This document shows positions 1-9,568 of a stretch of 64,000 nucleotides of DNA, piece by piece. The stretch's first letter is position 1. Each line of letters starts with the position of its first letter. The notes under the pieces were generated by a model that had not been told where the DNA came from, made no database searches, and saw nothing but the letters and a program-made list of their open reading frames with translations. Origin of the DNA: Sphingobacterium rhinopitheci (GTDB lineage: Bacteria > Bacteroidota > Bacteroidia > Sphingobacteriales > Sphingobacteriaceae); NCBI RefSeq assembly GCF_022627575.1, contig NZ_JADEYQ010000003.1, positions 310,001 to 374,000 of the forward strand, given 5' to 3'. The position numbers were made by a program, and so were the translations under genes.

Positions 1-407
<407 letters not shown>

Positions 408-420
408 TTAGATATTAGAT

Positions 421-454
421 AATAGCTTTGAGGTATACGTACCTCAAAGCTATT
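421..454 (+). other. Intercistronic hairpin between atpD and atpC
   Basis: A perfect 15-bp inverted repeat (arm AATAGCTTTGAGGTA) with a TACG tetraloop starts 13 bases after the atpD stop. It is not followed by a T-run, so it is not a classical terminator. It may stabilise the atpD 3' end or lower downstream atpC expression; this role is inference. Confidence 0.75.
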
Positions 455-504
455 TGTAGAACTTGTTCTCCATCTTATATCTTTAATCTCATATCTAGAA
501 AAGA

Positions 505-753
505 ATGAAATTATCAATAATCACTCCAGACAAATTAGCATACGAAGGTGACGTAACATCTGTTACAGTACCCGGTACATCAGGGTCTTTTCAAATTTTG
601 AAAGATCACGCTGCTATTGTGTCTACGCTAGAAGATGGTAAGGTCATCGTCAAAAATAGTAATGAAGAAATCGTCATTATTATCAAAGGAGGTGTAGTTG
701 AAGCTAAGGACAACAACATTATCATTTTAGCTGAAGGAATTGTTCAGAATTAG
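505..753 (+). CDS. atpC: F1Fo ATP synthase epsilon subunit, short form
   Basis: This 82-residue protein matches the N-terminal beta-sandwich of the epsilon subunit (MKLSIITPDKLAYEGDV, then VPGTSGSFQILKDHAAIVSTL). Epsilon sits on the central stalk with gamma and links F1 to the c-ring. The usual protein is about 130-140 residues with a C-terminal helical hairpin that can inhibit ATP hydrolysis. Here the chain ends after the beta-sandwich. Short epsilon forms are known in Bacteroidota and green sulfur bacteria, so this is probably native and not a truncation. It lies 97 bases after atpD and is followed by a strong terminator. Confidence 0.93.
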   Translation: MKLSIITPDKLAYEGDVTSVTVPGTSGSFQILKDHAAIVSTLEDGKVIVKNSNEEIVIIIKGGVVEAKDNNIIILAEGIVQN

Positions 754-770
754 AATAATATTCAATATTA

Positions 771-812
771 AATAGCCCTTAAGAATACCTATTCTTAAGG
801 GCTATTTTTTTT
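771..812 (+). terminator. Intrinsic terminator after atpC
   Basis: A 16-bp perfect stem (arm AATAGCCCTTAAGAAT) with loop ACCT is followed by an uninterrupted T-run. It lies 17 bases after the atpC stop and separates the atp unit from the ilv/leu cluster. Confidence 0.92.
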
Positions 813-1117
813 AATACAACCTTACCCAACCTGATTTTAAGAAGAATTTTGATGAAATTCATACAAAGTTCAAAATCCAAAAAATATACCGATTTTAAAT
901 CGGGTCTACTAACAACAAAATTATATTCTGTAAATTGAAAGCTATTTCAAAATACAGCGTAAAAACACAAGAATAAACCATACAAAAAACTTTTTCAAAA
1001 TATTTTATTTGTCTATTGTATTAAATTTGAATTCGGCTTAACTTGAGGAAGTCAATTCAAAAAGATAAGAACACTGTTTTTGGGGAGGAACTAGTTGTCT
1101 TTTTAAACTATAAGCTT
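813..1117 (+). other. Intergenic and leader region upstream of ilvE
   Basis: With the terminator, 754-1117 is a 364-base gap without a convincing gene. The region is AT-rich. It holds a small inverted repeat near 888-903 (CCGATTT/AAATCGG), a short 28-codon open frame starting at 852, and a -7-like element at 1022-1029. I recognised no T-box or riboswitch, although this is where regulation of the large BCAA cluster would be expected. Confidence 0.5.
1022..1029 (+). promoter_or_regulatory. Possible Bacteroidota -7 promoter element for ilvE
   Basis: TAAATTTG matches the Bacteroidota -7 consensus TAnnTTTG. No clear -33 TTG/TTTG lies at the usual distance, so the call is weak. If used, transcription would begin near 1036 and leave a leader of about 80 bases before the ATG at 1118. 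Confidence 0.35.
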
Positions 1118-2008
1118 ATGCAATACTACAATCAAAATACGCTAATATACCTTAATGGTAAATTCGTGAAAGCGACAGAAGCTGGAATTGACCTATTCGG
1201 ACAGTCTTTACATTATGGCTATGGTGCATTCGAAGGATTAAGAGCATATAGCACACACAATGGTACTAGAATCTTTAAAGCAGAGGCACATTTCGATAGA
1301 TTACAAAAATCATGTGAAGCCATCCAACTTCCCTACACTTGGAATAACCGACAGTTGATAGAAAGTACCTATGAACTATTGGAAGTTAACAACCTGAGAT
1401 CAGCTTATATTAGACCCTTAGTATATTCAGGCTCCAACATGCACTTAACAAGCTCTGAGGAAGCTCACATAATGATAGCAGCTTGGGAATGGGGCCCTTA
1501 TTTAGGGCACAATTTATTGCGTGTTAATTTATCCGAATTTGAGAGACCAAATCCTAAGTCTTTTCATATTGAAGCGAAGATATCAGGTCAATATATCAAC
1601 TCCATATTAGCAAGCTCTGACGCCTTAAAAAAGGGTTTTGATGAAGCACTACTTTTAGATCAAGAAGGCTATGTGGCACAAGCATCAAGTGAAAATTTAT
1701 TTATAGAAAAAGATTTCAAAATATATACGCCACCGTTAGGCAATATCTTCCCAGGTATCACCCGTCAAACCGTTATTGACATCTGTAAACAACTGGGATT
1801 TGATATCATAGAAAAGAAATTAACAATTGAAGATATCTATAGTGCTGACAGTGCTTTCCTTAGTGGGACAGCAGCAGAAATAATTGGTATCCAACAGGTA
1901 GATCATATCATCTACAAAGAAGACTGGGAAAATACAATAGGATCATCTATTCAAAAGAAATACAAAAATTTAGTTTTAGAGCAAGAGAATTATGAAGTCA
2001 TCATCTGA
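1118..2008 (+). CDS. ilvE: Branched-chain amino acid aminotransferase
   Basis: This fold-type IV PLP enzyme catalyses the last step of Ile, Val and Leu synthesis, exchanging amino groups with glutamate. I chose the ATG at 1118 (296 residues). The frame can be extended to a TTG at 1043, but the extra 25 residues look unrelated to the family. The PLP lysine is expected at K154 in the segment EAKISGQY, and the C-terminal SGTAAEI block is present. The segment [12 protein letters not shown] has Gln188 where most family members carry Glu contacting the PLP ring nitrogen. The gene opens the BCAA cluster and overlaps ilvD by 17 bases, suggesting translational coupling. Confidence 0.93.
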   Translation: MQYYNQNTLIYLNGKFVKATEAGIDLFGQSLHYGYGAFEGLRAYSTHNGTRIFKAEAHFDRLQKSCEAIQLPYTWNNRQLIESTYELLEVNNLRSAYIRPLVYSGSNMHLTSSEEAHIMIAAWEWGPYLGHNLLRVNLSEFERPNPKSFHIEAKISGQYINSILASSDALKKGFDEALLLDQEGYVAQASSENLFIEKDFKIYTPPLGNIFPGITRQTVIDICKQLGFDIIEKKLTIEDIYSADSAFLSGTAAEIIGIQQVDHIIYKEDWENTIGSSIQKKYKNLVLEQENYEVII

Positions 2009-3692
2009 TAACGAAAAAGGAATTAACAAGTACAGCAAAATCTTCACACAAGACGAGACTCAACCAGCAGCAAAAGCAATGCTATATGGAATCGGATTGA
2101 CAGATGCAGATATGGAAAAAGCCCAAGTTGGTATCGCTAGTATGGGCTACGATGGCAATACGTGTAATATGCACTTAAATGATTTGGCACAAGTGGTAAA
2201 AAAAGGTACTTGGGCGAATGATTTAGTAGGCTTAACATTTGGAACTATTGGTGTCAGTGATGGTATGAGCAATGGAACCGATGGTATGCGTTATTCTCTT
2301 GTATCACGTGATGTGATCGCAGACAGTATAGAGACAATCTGCGGCGGTCAATATTATGATGCTTTGATTGCAATCCCTGGTTGTGACAAAAATATGCCTG
2401 GCGCTGTAATGGCAATGGCTCGCCTTGATAGACCTGCTATCATGGTATATGGGGGAACAATCGCTCCAGGTCATTATAAAGGTGAAGAATTAAATATTGT
2501 TTCTGCATTTGAGGCATTAGGCCAAAAAATTTGTGGCAACATGTCTGAAGAAGATTTTCAAGGTGTGATCAAACACACTTGTCCTGGTCCAGGTGCTTGC
2601 GGGGGTATGTATACCGCAAATACGATGGCTTCAGCTATCGAAGCATTAGGTATGAGCTTACCATACTCTTCTTCTCACCCAGCAATCTCTAAAGAAAAAG
2701 AACAAGAATGTCTAGATGCGGGTAAATACATCCGTATTCTATTAGAAAATGATATTAAACCTTCAGATATTATGACACGCAAAGCATTTGAAAATGCTTT
2801 ACGTATAATCATCATTCTTGGAGGTAGTACCAATGCGGTATTACACTTTATCGCTATCGGTAAATCAATAGGCGTAGATATCACTCAAGATGATTTCCAA
2901 CGCATGTCTGACGAAACGCCAGTATTGGCAGATTTCAAACCTTCAGGCAAATACTTGATGCAAGACTTACAACAATTCGGCGGTACTCCTGCTGTAATGC
3001 GCTATTTGTTAGACAATGGGTTGATCCATGGTGACTGTTTGACTGTTACTGGAAAAACTGTAGCCGAAAACTTAGCTGATGTAAAATCTATTATCGATTA
3101 TAACCAACCTATCATCAAACCTTTAGCAGAACCTATCAAAGCAACAGGTCACTTACAAATATTGTATGGAAACTTAGCCGAAAAAGGATCTGTAGCAAAA
3201 ATATCAGGTAAAGAAGGAGAACGTTTTGTAGGTCCAGCACGTGTATTCGATGGGGAGCAAGATCTAGTTGTAGGTATCGCTTCAGGACGTATCAAACAAG
3301 GTGACGTAATCGTTATCAAAAATGAAGGACCTATCGGTGCACCAGGGATGCCTGAAATGCTTAAACCTACCTCTCTTATCATTGGTGCTGGCTTAGGTAA
3401 ATCAGTAGCTTTGATTACCGACGGACGTTTCTCCGGAGGTACGCATGGTTTCGTAGTAGGACACATCACACCTGAAGCATACAAAGGTGGTCTTATTGGA
3501 CTAGTAGAAGATGACGATATTATCGAAATCGACGCTGTCAATAATACGATTACATTGAATGTAGCAGATGATGTGATTGCTGAACGTCGTTCAAGATGGA
3601 CTCAACCAGCATTAAAAGTGAAAAAAGGTGTATTATACAAATACGCGAAAACAGTATCAGATGCATCTGAAGGATGTGTAACTGATTTATAA
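1992..3692 (+). CDS. ilvD: Dihydroxy-acid dehydratase
   Basis: This enzyme dehydrates 2,3-dihydroxy-3-methylbutanoate and its ethyl homologue to the 2-keto acid precursors of Val/Leu and Ile. The 566-residue length is normal. Likely iron-sulfur ligands are visible: Cys58 in GNTCNMHL, Cys131 in PGCDKNMPG and Cys203 in the CPGPGACGG block. [14 protein letters not shown] near the C-terminus is a family signature. The start overlaps the end of ilvE. A perfect 12-bp palindrome TAATTCGAATTA (3722-3733) lies in the gap before ilvB, with no known role. Confidence 0.97.
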   Translation: MKSSSDNEKGINKYSKIFTQDETQPAAKAMLYGIGLTDADMEKAQVGIASMGYDGNTCNMHLNDLAQVVKKGTWANDLVGLTFGTIGVSDGMSNGTDGMRYSLVSRDVIADSIETICGGQYYDALIAIPGCDKNMPGAVMAMARLDRPAIMVYGGTIAPGHYKGEELNIVSAFEALGQKICGNMSEEDFQGVIKHTCPGPGACGGMYTANTMASAIEALGMSLPYSSSHPAISKEKEQECLDAGKYIRILLENDIKPSDIMTRKAFENALRIIIILGGSTNAVLHFIAIGKSIGVDITQDDFQRMSDETPVLADFKPSGKYLMQDLQQFGGTPAVMRYLLDNGLIHGDCLTVTGKTVAENLADVKSIIDYNQPIIKPLAEPIKATGHLQILYGNLAEKGSVAKISGKEGERFVGPARVFDGEQDLVVGIASGRIKQGDVIVIKNEGPIGAPGMPEMLKPTSLIIGAGLGKSVALITDGRFSGGTHGFVVGHITPEAYKGGLIGLVEDDDIIEIDAVNNTITLNVADDVIAERRSRWTQPALKVKKGVLYKYAKTVSDASEGCVTDL

Positions 3693-3745
3693 GAAGACAA
3701 CAAAATAATAAAACGATATACTAATTCGAATTAAGAACGGAAAAG

Positions 3746-5488
3746 ATGAGTACATTGGAAACAACGGAAAAAGAGCCTATACAGACGATTGCTGCAAACA
3801 CGCAGATATCGGGTTCTCAAGCTGTATTGGAAGCTTTAATCCACGAGGGCGTAGATACCGTATTTGGATACCCTGGAGGCGCTATCATGCCTATTTATGA
3901 CGCTTTATATGACTACAATGAAAAAATTAAACATATACTAGTCCGTCATGAGCAAGGTGGTATTCACGCTGCTCAAGGCTTTGCGCGTACTTCAGGACGT
4001 GTAGGCGTTGCTTTTGCAACATCTGGTCCCGGAGCTACCAACCTAGTGACAGGCTTAGCTGACGCTATGATCGACAGTAATCCTATCGTCTGTATCACGG
4101 GTCAAGTGTTTGCTTCTTTACTAGGAACAGATGCTTTCCAAGAGACAGACGTGATCAACATCACGAGTCCAATTACAAAATGGAATTACCAAGTAACAGA
4201 TGCTACAGAAATACCTGCAGTATTAGCGAAGGCTTTTTATATTGCACGTACTGGACGACCAGGGCCAGTATTAATCGATATTACTAAAAATGCCCAAATA
4301 CAATTATTTGAGTATTTAGGTTATGAACCATGTAATCATGTACGTAGCTACCGTCCTAGTCCGATCGTTCGTAAAGAATATATTGAAGAAGCTGCAAAAC
4401 TTATTAATGCCGCGAAAAAACCATTCGTTATATTTGGTCAAGGTATTATCTTAGGTAAAGCAGAACAAGAGTTTAAGCAATTCATTGAAAAAGGAGGCTT
4501 CCCTTCAGCTACTACTGTAATGGGCTTATCTGCCTTGGAGACAGATCACCATTTACATGTAGGTATGTTGGGGATGCATGGTAATTATGCGCCCAATGTC
4601 ATGACCAATGATTGTGATGTTCTTATCGCTATAGGTATGCGTTTTGATGACCGCGTTACGGGTAGACTAGATAAATATGCCAAACAGGCAAAAGTGATCC
4701 ATTTGGACATTGATCCTGCAGAAATAGACAAAAATGTTAAATCTACAGTACCTGTTTGGGGTGATTGTAAAGAAACATTACCCTTGTTGACGCAAGCTAT
4801 TGAAGCTAATGACCACTCTGCATGGCTACAACAATTCCGTGATTTAGAAAAAGAAGAAGTAAAAGAAGTAATACACAAAGAACTAAACCCTTCAGGTGAT
4901 ATGATGACCATGGGTGAAGTAGTACGTGTATTGAATGAATTGACAGGTGGCAATGCAGTTATCGTTACTGACGTAGGTCAGCATCAAATGGTAGCTTGTC
5001 GCTATGCTAAATTCAACACATCCAAATCTAATGTTACCTCTGGAGGATTGGGGACCATGGGTTTTGGTTTACCTGCAGCTATCGGTGCTTGGTACGGAGC
5101 GCCTGAGCGCGACGTAATCGCAATAATCGGTGACGGTGGTTTCCAGATGACATTACAAGAGTTAGGAACTATTATGCAATTTGGCGCTAAGGTTAAAATA
5201 TTGATCCTAAACAACCAATTCTTAGGCATGGTACGTCAATGGCAAGAGCTGTTCAATGAAAGACGTTATTCATTTGTAAATATCACCAGTCCTGACTTTG
5301 TTGCATTAGCAAAATCTTACTACATCGATGGAAATAAAATATCGGAGCGTAGTGATTTAGAATTAGCGGTAAAAACTATGCTTGATCACGATGGCGCTTA
5401 CTTATTGGAAGTAATGGTAGGAAAAGAGAATAATGTATTCCCTATGGTTGCACAGGGTACTTCGGTATCAGAAATACGATTAAAATAA
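3746..5488 (+). CDS. ilvB: Acetolactate synthase, large (catalytic) subunit
   Basis: This ThDP- and FAD-dependent enzyme condenses pyruvate with pyruvate or 2-oxobutanoate, the first common step of BCAA synthesis. The 580-residue protein has the N-terminal ThDP domain with GYPGGAIMP and the catalytic Glu69 in RHEQGGIHAAQG, a central FAD-binding region, and the C-terminal ThDP/Mg motif starting GDGG near residue 462 and ending at NN near 488. The regulatory subunit follows after one base. A variable N-terminal 20 residues precede the conserved core. Confidence 0.97.
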   Translation: MSTLETTEKEPIQTIAANTQISGSQAVLEALIHEGVDTVFGYPGGAIMPIYDALYDYNEKIKHILVRHEQGGIHAAQGFARTSGRVGVAFATSGPGATNLVTGLADAMIDSNPIVCITGQVFASLLGTDAFQETDVINITSPITKWNYQVTDATEIPAVLAKAFYIARTGRPGPVLIDITKNAQIQLFEYLGYEPCNHVRSYRPSPIVRKEYIEEAAKLINAAKKPFVIFGQGIILGKAEQEFKQFIEKGGFPSATTVMGLSALETDHHLHVGMLGMHGNYAPNVMTNDCDVLIAIGMRFDDRVTGRLDKYAKQAKVIHLDIDPAEIDKNVKSTVPVWGDCKETLPLLTQAIEANDHSAWLQQFRDLEKEEVKEVIHKELNPSGDMMTMGEVVRVLNELTGGNAVIVTDVGQHQMVACRYAKFNTSKSNVTSGGLGTMGFGLPAAIGAWYGAPERDVIAIIGDGGFQMTLQELGTIMQFGAKVKILILNNQFLGMVRQWQELFNERRYSFVNITSPDFVALAKSYYIDGNKISERSDLELAVKTMLDHDGAYLLEVMVGKENNVFPMVAQGTSVSEIRLK

Positions 5489-5489
5489 A

Positions 5490-6080
5490 ATGGAAAAGCA
5501 AGAATTTACCATTACACTATATACAGAGAATTCTATCGGTATGATAGGACGTATCTCTAATATTTTTTCAAGACGTAAAATCAATATCGAAAGCTTAAAC
5601 ACTTCGCCCTCTGAGGTAGAAGGTATCCACCGTTTTACTATTGTTGTTACAGAAACAGAAGAAGTTTTACGTAAAATATGTCTTCAGATCGAAAAACAAA
5701 TCGATGTATTGAAAGCATATTATAATACAAATGATGAATTGATCTGGCAAGAGCAAGCTTTGTACAAAGTTCCTGCAGAAGTAATCGCGGAGAAAGTCCA
5801 AGTAGAACGCTTACTACGTCAATACGGTGCTAATGCAGTCGTAATCCGTAATGATTATATTGTATTCGAAACAGCTGGTCACCGCGAAGAAATCGATCGC
5901 TTGACAGAAGAATTGACACAATACGGCCTTATCGAATTTGTGCGTGGTGCACGTATCGCTATCATAAAAGCTAGTGCTGGTTTCCACTCCAAATTGAAGA
6001 AATTTGAACAAAGAGAGCCTTCATTAGAAATCGTTGAAAATGAATTCTTAGATCAACAGGACAAAGTATTTACGATGTAA
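5490..6080 (+). CDS. ilvN: Acetolactate synthase, small (regulatory) subunit
   Basis: The protein begins with an ACT domain (TITLYTENSIGMIGRISNIFSRR, residues about 6-30, then INIESLN) that normally binds valine and confers feedback inhibition on the large subunit. It has 196 residues, longer than the roughly 160 of the E. coli IlvH type. The C-terminal part carries an acetolactate synthase small-subunit domain (GARIAIIKASAGF). It starts one base after the ilvB stop, which implies coupled translation. The gene could equally be called ilvH. Confidence 0.93.
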   Translation: MEKQEFTITLYTENSIGMIGRISNIFSRRKINIESLNTSPSEVEGIHRFTIVVTETEEVLRKICLQIEKQIDVLKAYYNTNDELIWQEQALYKVPAEVIAEKVQVERLLRQYGANAVVIRNDYIVFETAGHREEIDRLTEELTQYGLIEFVRGARIAIIKASAGFHSKLKKFEQREPSLEIVENEFLDQQDKVFTM

Positions 6081-6082
6081 TT

Positions 6083-6550
6083 ATGGAACAGGTATTTAAA
6101 TTTATTATCGATGCGCGCAAAGCTTTCATCAAAGAGATTGAGAGTCTTTCATTAGCGCAATTGAATGAAATTCCGGAAGGCTTCAATAACAATATCATTT
6201 GGAATTTTGGCCATATCGTGGTGACTACTCCTATCCTTTGCTATGTAAGATCTGGTATTTGGGCTGACGCTACAGCAGTAAAATATGCTTCGGCATATGC
6301 TAAAGGCACCAAGCCGACTTATTTCGTAAGCCAAGAGGAAGTGGAAGAGCTTAAACAATTAGCGATTTCATCGATCGAAAGTATCCAAGCGGATTACAAA
6401 GCGGGCAAATTAGATGTCATCAATCCTTTTGAAACGAGTACTTTTGGTGCCCTTTTGAATAGTATTGAGGAGATTATCATTACCACTGCAGGGCATGACA
6501 ATACGCATTTAGGATACGTAACGGCACAAAAAAGAATAATCAACAAATAA
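6083..6550 (+). CDS. DinB-fold protein of unknown substrate
   Basis: This 155-residue protein resembles the DinB/YfiT-like four-helix-bundle superfamily. Three histidines fit the usual metal triad: one in WNFGHI (about residue 46) and two in GHDNTHLG near the C-terminus. Family members include thiol-dependent transferases and many uncharacterised proteins. It starts two bases after the ilvN stop and lies 31 bases before ilvC, so it is almost certainly co-transcribed with BCAA genes. No BCAA step is known to need it, and I assign no reaction. Confidence 0.75.
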   Translation: MEQVFKFIIDARKAFIKEIESLSLAQLNEIPEGFNNNIIWNFGHIVVTTPILCYVRSGIWADATAVKYASAYAKGTKPTYFVSQEEVEELKQLAISSIESIQADYKAGKLDVINPFETSTFGALLNSIEEIIITTAGHDNTHLGYVTAQKRIINK

Positions 6551-6581
6551 AAACTAAAAGAAAAGAATAAATATTAAAACA

Positions 6582-8063
6582 ATGGCAAATTATTTCAACA
6601 CATTACCTCTTAGAGAGCAATTAAACCAATTAGGTGTAGCAGAATTTATGGACTCAGCAGAATTTGCTGATGGTGTAAATGCTTTAAAAGGTAAAAAAAT
6701 CGTAATCGTAGGTGCTGGTGCTCAAGGTTTGAACCAAGGTTTGAACTTAAGAGATAGCGGTTTAGATGTATCTTATGCTTTACGTAAAGAAGCTATTGAA
6801 CAAAAAAGAGATTCTTGGAAAAATGCTACGGACAACAACTTCACTGTAGGTACTTATGATGAATTGATCCCTACTGCTGATTTAGTTATCAATTTGACAC
6901 CAGATAAACAACATACTTCAGTAGTTAATGCGGTAATGCCATTGATGAAACAAGGCGCTACATTATCATATTCACACGGTTTCAACATCGTAGAAGAAGG
7001 AATGCAAATCCGTAAAGATATCACCGTAATCATGGTTGCACCTAAGTGCCCAGGATCTGAGGTACGTGCAGAATACTTACGTGGCTTTGGTGTTCCTACA
7101 TTAATCGCTGTTCACCCAGAGAATGATCCTCAAGGTAAAGGATGGGCTGAAGCAAAAGCATACTGTGTAGGTACTGGTGGTCACCACGCGGGTGTATTGA
7201 AATCATCTTTCGTAGCAGAGGTAAAATCTGACTTAATGGGTGAGCAAACAATCCTTTGTGGTTTGTTACAAACAGGTTCTATCCTTTCTTTCGACAAAAT
7301 GGTTGAAAAAGGTATCGACGCTGGATACGCTTCAAAATTAGTACAATACGGTGTTGAAGTAATCACTGAAGCATTGAAGCATGGTGGTGTATCTGGTATG
7401 TTGGACCGTTTGAGCAACCCTGCAAAAGTTAAAGCTTTCGAATTATCGGAAGAATTGAAAGATATTATGCGTCCATTATTCCAAAAACACCAAGACGATA
7501 TCATGTCGGGTGAGTTTTCAAAAACAATGATGGAAGATTGGGCTAACGGTGATGCCAACTTATTAAAATGGAGAGCAGAAACTGGCGAAACAGCATTCGA
7601 AAAAACACCTGCTGGCGATGTTAAAATCTCCGAGCAAGAATATTTTGACAACTACGTATTGATGGTTGCTTTCGTAAGAGCTGGTGTTGAATTAGCATTC
7701 GAGACAATGGTAGAAGCAGGTATCAAACCAGAGTCAGCGTACTACGAGTCATTACACGAAACACCACTTATCGCAAACACTATCGCACGTAAGAAATTGT
7801 TCGAAATGAACCGTGTTATTTCGGATACTGCAGAATACGGATGTTACTTATTCGATCAAGCATGTAAGCCTTTATTGACAGACTTCATGAAAAAAATCGA
7901 CACTGATGTAGTAGGTAAAAAATTCAACGAAGGTAAAGATGATGCTGTAGATAACGTGAAATTAGTACAAATCAACGAAATCTTACGTAATCACGAAGTA
8001 GAAATCGTAGGCCGCAAATTGCGTAAAGCAATGACTGCGATGAAGACGATAAAAACAGTTTAA
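6582..8063 (+). CDS. ilvC: Ketol-acid reductoisomerase (long, class II form)
   Basis: This enzyme converts 2-acetolactate and 2-aceto-2-hydroxybutanoate to the dihydroxy acids using NAD(P)H and Mg2+. At 493 residues it is the long form found in E. coli and plants, with a duplicated knotted C-terminal domain. The Rossmann motif GAGAQG is near residue 45, followed by YALRKEAI, whose Arg/Lys suggests NADPH preference. The PKCPGSEVR segment and the metal-binding region around KSDLMGEQT are present. It sits between the DinB-fold gene and leuC. Confidence 0.97.
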   Translation: MANYFNTLPLREQLNQLGVAEFMDSAEFADGVNALKGKKIVIVGAGAQGLNQGLNLRDSGLDVSYALRKEAIEQKRDSWKNATDNNFTVGTYDELIPTADLVINLTPDKQHTSVVNAVMPLMKQGATLSYSHGFNIVEEGMQIRKDITVIMVAPKCPGSEVRAEYLRGFGVPTLIAVHPENDPQGKGWAEAKAYCVGTGGHHAGVLKSSFVAEVKSDLMGEQTILCGLLQTGSILSFDKMVEKGIDAGYASKLVQYGVEVITEALKHGGVSGMLDRLSNPAKVKAFELSEELKDIMRPLFQKHQDDIMSGEFSKTMMEDWANGDANLLKWRAETGETAFEKTPAGDVKISEQEYFDNYVLMVAFVRAGVELAFETMVEAGIKPESAYYESLHETPLIANTIARKKLFEMNRVISDTAEYGCYLFDQACKPLLTDFMKKIDTDVVGKKFNEGKDDAVDNVKLVQINEILRNHEVEIVGRKLRKAMTAMKTIKTV

Positions 8064-8087
8064 TATTCGTAATTTTGAGAATTACAA

Positions 8088-8124
8088 AAAGGGATAAAGC
8101 ACCTAAGTAGGGCTTTATCCCTTT
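8088..8124 (+). other. Intercistronic hairpin between ilvC and leuC
   Basis: A perfect 13-bp stem (arm AAAGGGATAAAGC, 8088-8100 with 8112-8124) encloses an 11-base loop. Only three T residues, part of the stem, end the structure, so it would be at most a weak terminator. It divides the ilv part of the cluster from the leu part. Confidence 0.7.
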
Positions 8125-8154
8125 CGAAATTACTTTTAAGATTTAAAGAGAGAA

Positions 8155-9552
8155 ATGGGAAAAACATTAGTAGAAAAAATTTGGGATGCACATGTCGTCA
8201 AGCGTGCAGAAGGATTTCCGGATATTTTATATATCGATACACACTTAATCCATGAAGTGACTTCTCCACAAGCATTTGATGGTTTACGCAAAAGAGGTCT
8301 TCCTGTATTTCGCCCCAACCAAACGGTGGCAACAGCAGATCATAATGTTCCTACACTAGATCAACACCTTCCTATTAAAGAAGAATTATCACGCTACCAA
8401 GTAGATATGTTGTCCAAAAACACCAAAGAATTCGGCATCGAGTTATATGGTTTAGGACATCAGTACCAAGGTATCGTACATGTTATAGGTCCCGAATTGG
8501 GGATCACTTTACCGGGTAAAACTATGGTTTGTGGTGATAGCCATACCTCAACACATGGTGCATTCGGTGCCATCGCTTTTGGTATTGGCACATCACAAGT
8601 AGAGCAGGTATTTGCAGCCCAATGTATCTTGCAGTCAAAGCCAAAAATGATGAAAATCGAGGTTAATGGCGAGTTACAAAAAGGTGTAGGTGCCAAAGAT
8701 ATTATCCTTTACGTTATCTCTAAAATCACGGCTGCAGGTGGTACCGGCTACTTCGTAGAATTTGCAGGATCTGCTATCCGCTCCTTATCGATGGAAGGAC
8801 GTATGACCGTATGTAATATGAGTATCGAGATGGGTGCACGTGGTGGATTGATTGCGCCTGATGAGACTACATTTGAGTATATCAAAGGTCGCGAATTTGC
8901 TCCTAAAGGGGACAAATGGGATGAAGCATTAGCTTACTGGAAGACTTTATATTCGGATGATGACGCTGAGTTTGATGCTGTATTGACATACGACGCAGCA
9001 GATATACAGCCCATGATTACCTATGGTACTAACCCAGGAATGGGTATCGGTGTATCACAGACTATTCCTGCAACAGCAGATCAACCAGAAAGTGAAAAAC
9101 CATCGTACCAAAAAGCATTAGACTATATGGGTTTTGCTGATGGGGAGTCGATCTTAAATAAACCTGTGGACTATGTATTCATCGGTTCATGTACAAACTC
9201 GCGTATCGAAGATTTACGTGAAGTAGCAGCATTCGTTGCTGGTAAACAAAAAGCAGAAGGTGTAGAAGTATGGATAGTGCCAGGCTCTAAACAAGTAGAA
9301 GCACAAGCTATAAAAGAAGGCATCGACAAAATATTCGAAACAGCAGGATTCCAATTGCGCGAACCAGGATGTTCGGCATGCCTAGGCATGAACGAAGATA
9401 AAATCCCTGCGGGCAAATATTGTGTATCTACATCAAATAGAAACTTTGAAGGCCGTCAGGGACCCAATGCACGCACGATGTTGGTAAGTCCATTGACAGC
9501 AGCAGCTGCAGCAATAACAGGTAAAGTTGTTGACGTTAGAGAATTTATATAA
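8155..9552 (+). CDS. leuC: 3-isopropylmalate dehydratase, large subunit
   Basis: LeuC and LeuD together isomerise 2-isopropylmalate to 3-isopropylmalate, the second step of leucine synthesis. The 465-residue length is typical of the aconitase-family large subunit. The three 4Fe-4S cysteines are Cys346 in GSCTNSR and Cys406 and Cys409 in [19 protein letters not shown] is the other family signature. The partner leuD lies about 1.4 kb downstream, separated by two unrelated genes, whereas leuC and leuD are usually adjacent. Confidence 0.97.
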   Translation: MGKTLVEKIWDAHVVKRAEGFPDILYIDTHLIHEVTSPQAFDGLRKRGLPVFRPNQTVATADHNVPTLDQHLPIKEELSRYQVDMLSKNTKEFGIELYGLGHQYQGIVHVIGPELGITLPGKTMVCGDSHTSTHGAFGAIAFGIGTSQVEQVFAAQCILQSKPKMMKIEVNGELQKGVGAKDIILYVISKITAAGGTGYFVEFAGSAIRSLSMEGRMTVCNMSIEMGARGGLIAPDETTFEYIKGREFAPKGDKWDEALAYWKTLYSDDDAEFDAVLTYDAADIQPMITYGTNPGMGIGVSQTIPATADQPESEKPSYQKALDYMGFADGESILNKPVDYVFIGSCTNSRIEDLREVAAFVAGKQKAEGVEVWIVPGSKQVEAQAIKEGIDKIFETAGFQLREPGCSACLGMNEDKIPAGKYCVSTSNRNFEGRQGPNARTMLVSPLTAAAAAITGKVVDVREFI

Positions 9553-9568
9553 TAAGTAACGAAATAAT

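Noticed and set aside
852..938. 28-codon open frame before ilvE, containing Leu-Leu and Ile, as a leader peptide
   Set aside because: It lies upstream of the candidate -7 element, BCAA codons are few, and no terminator/antiterminator pair follows it.
1043..1117. Longer IlvE start at TTG
   Set aside because: The added residues do not fit the family, and the ATG at 1118 gives the normal length.
2675..3541. Long minus-strand open frames inside ilvD
   Set aside because: They are shadows of the strongly conserved ilvD frame, with no family resemblance.
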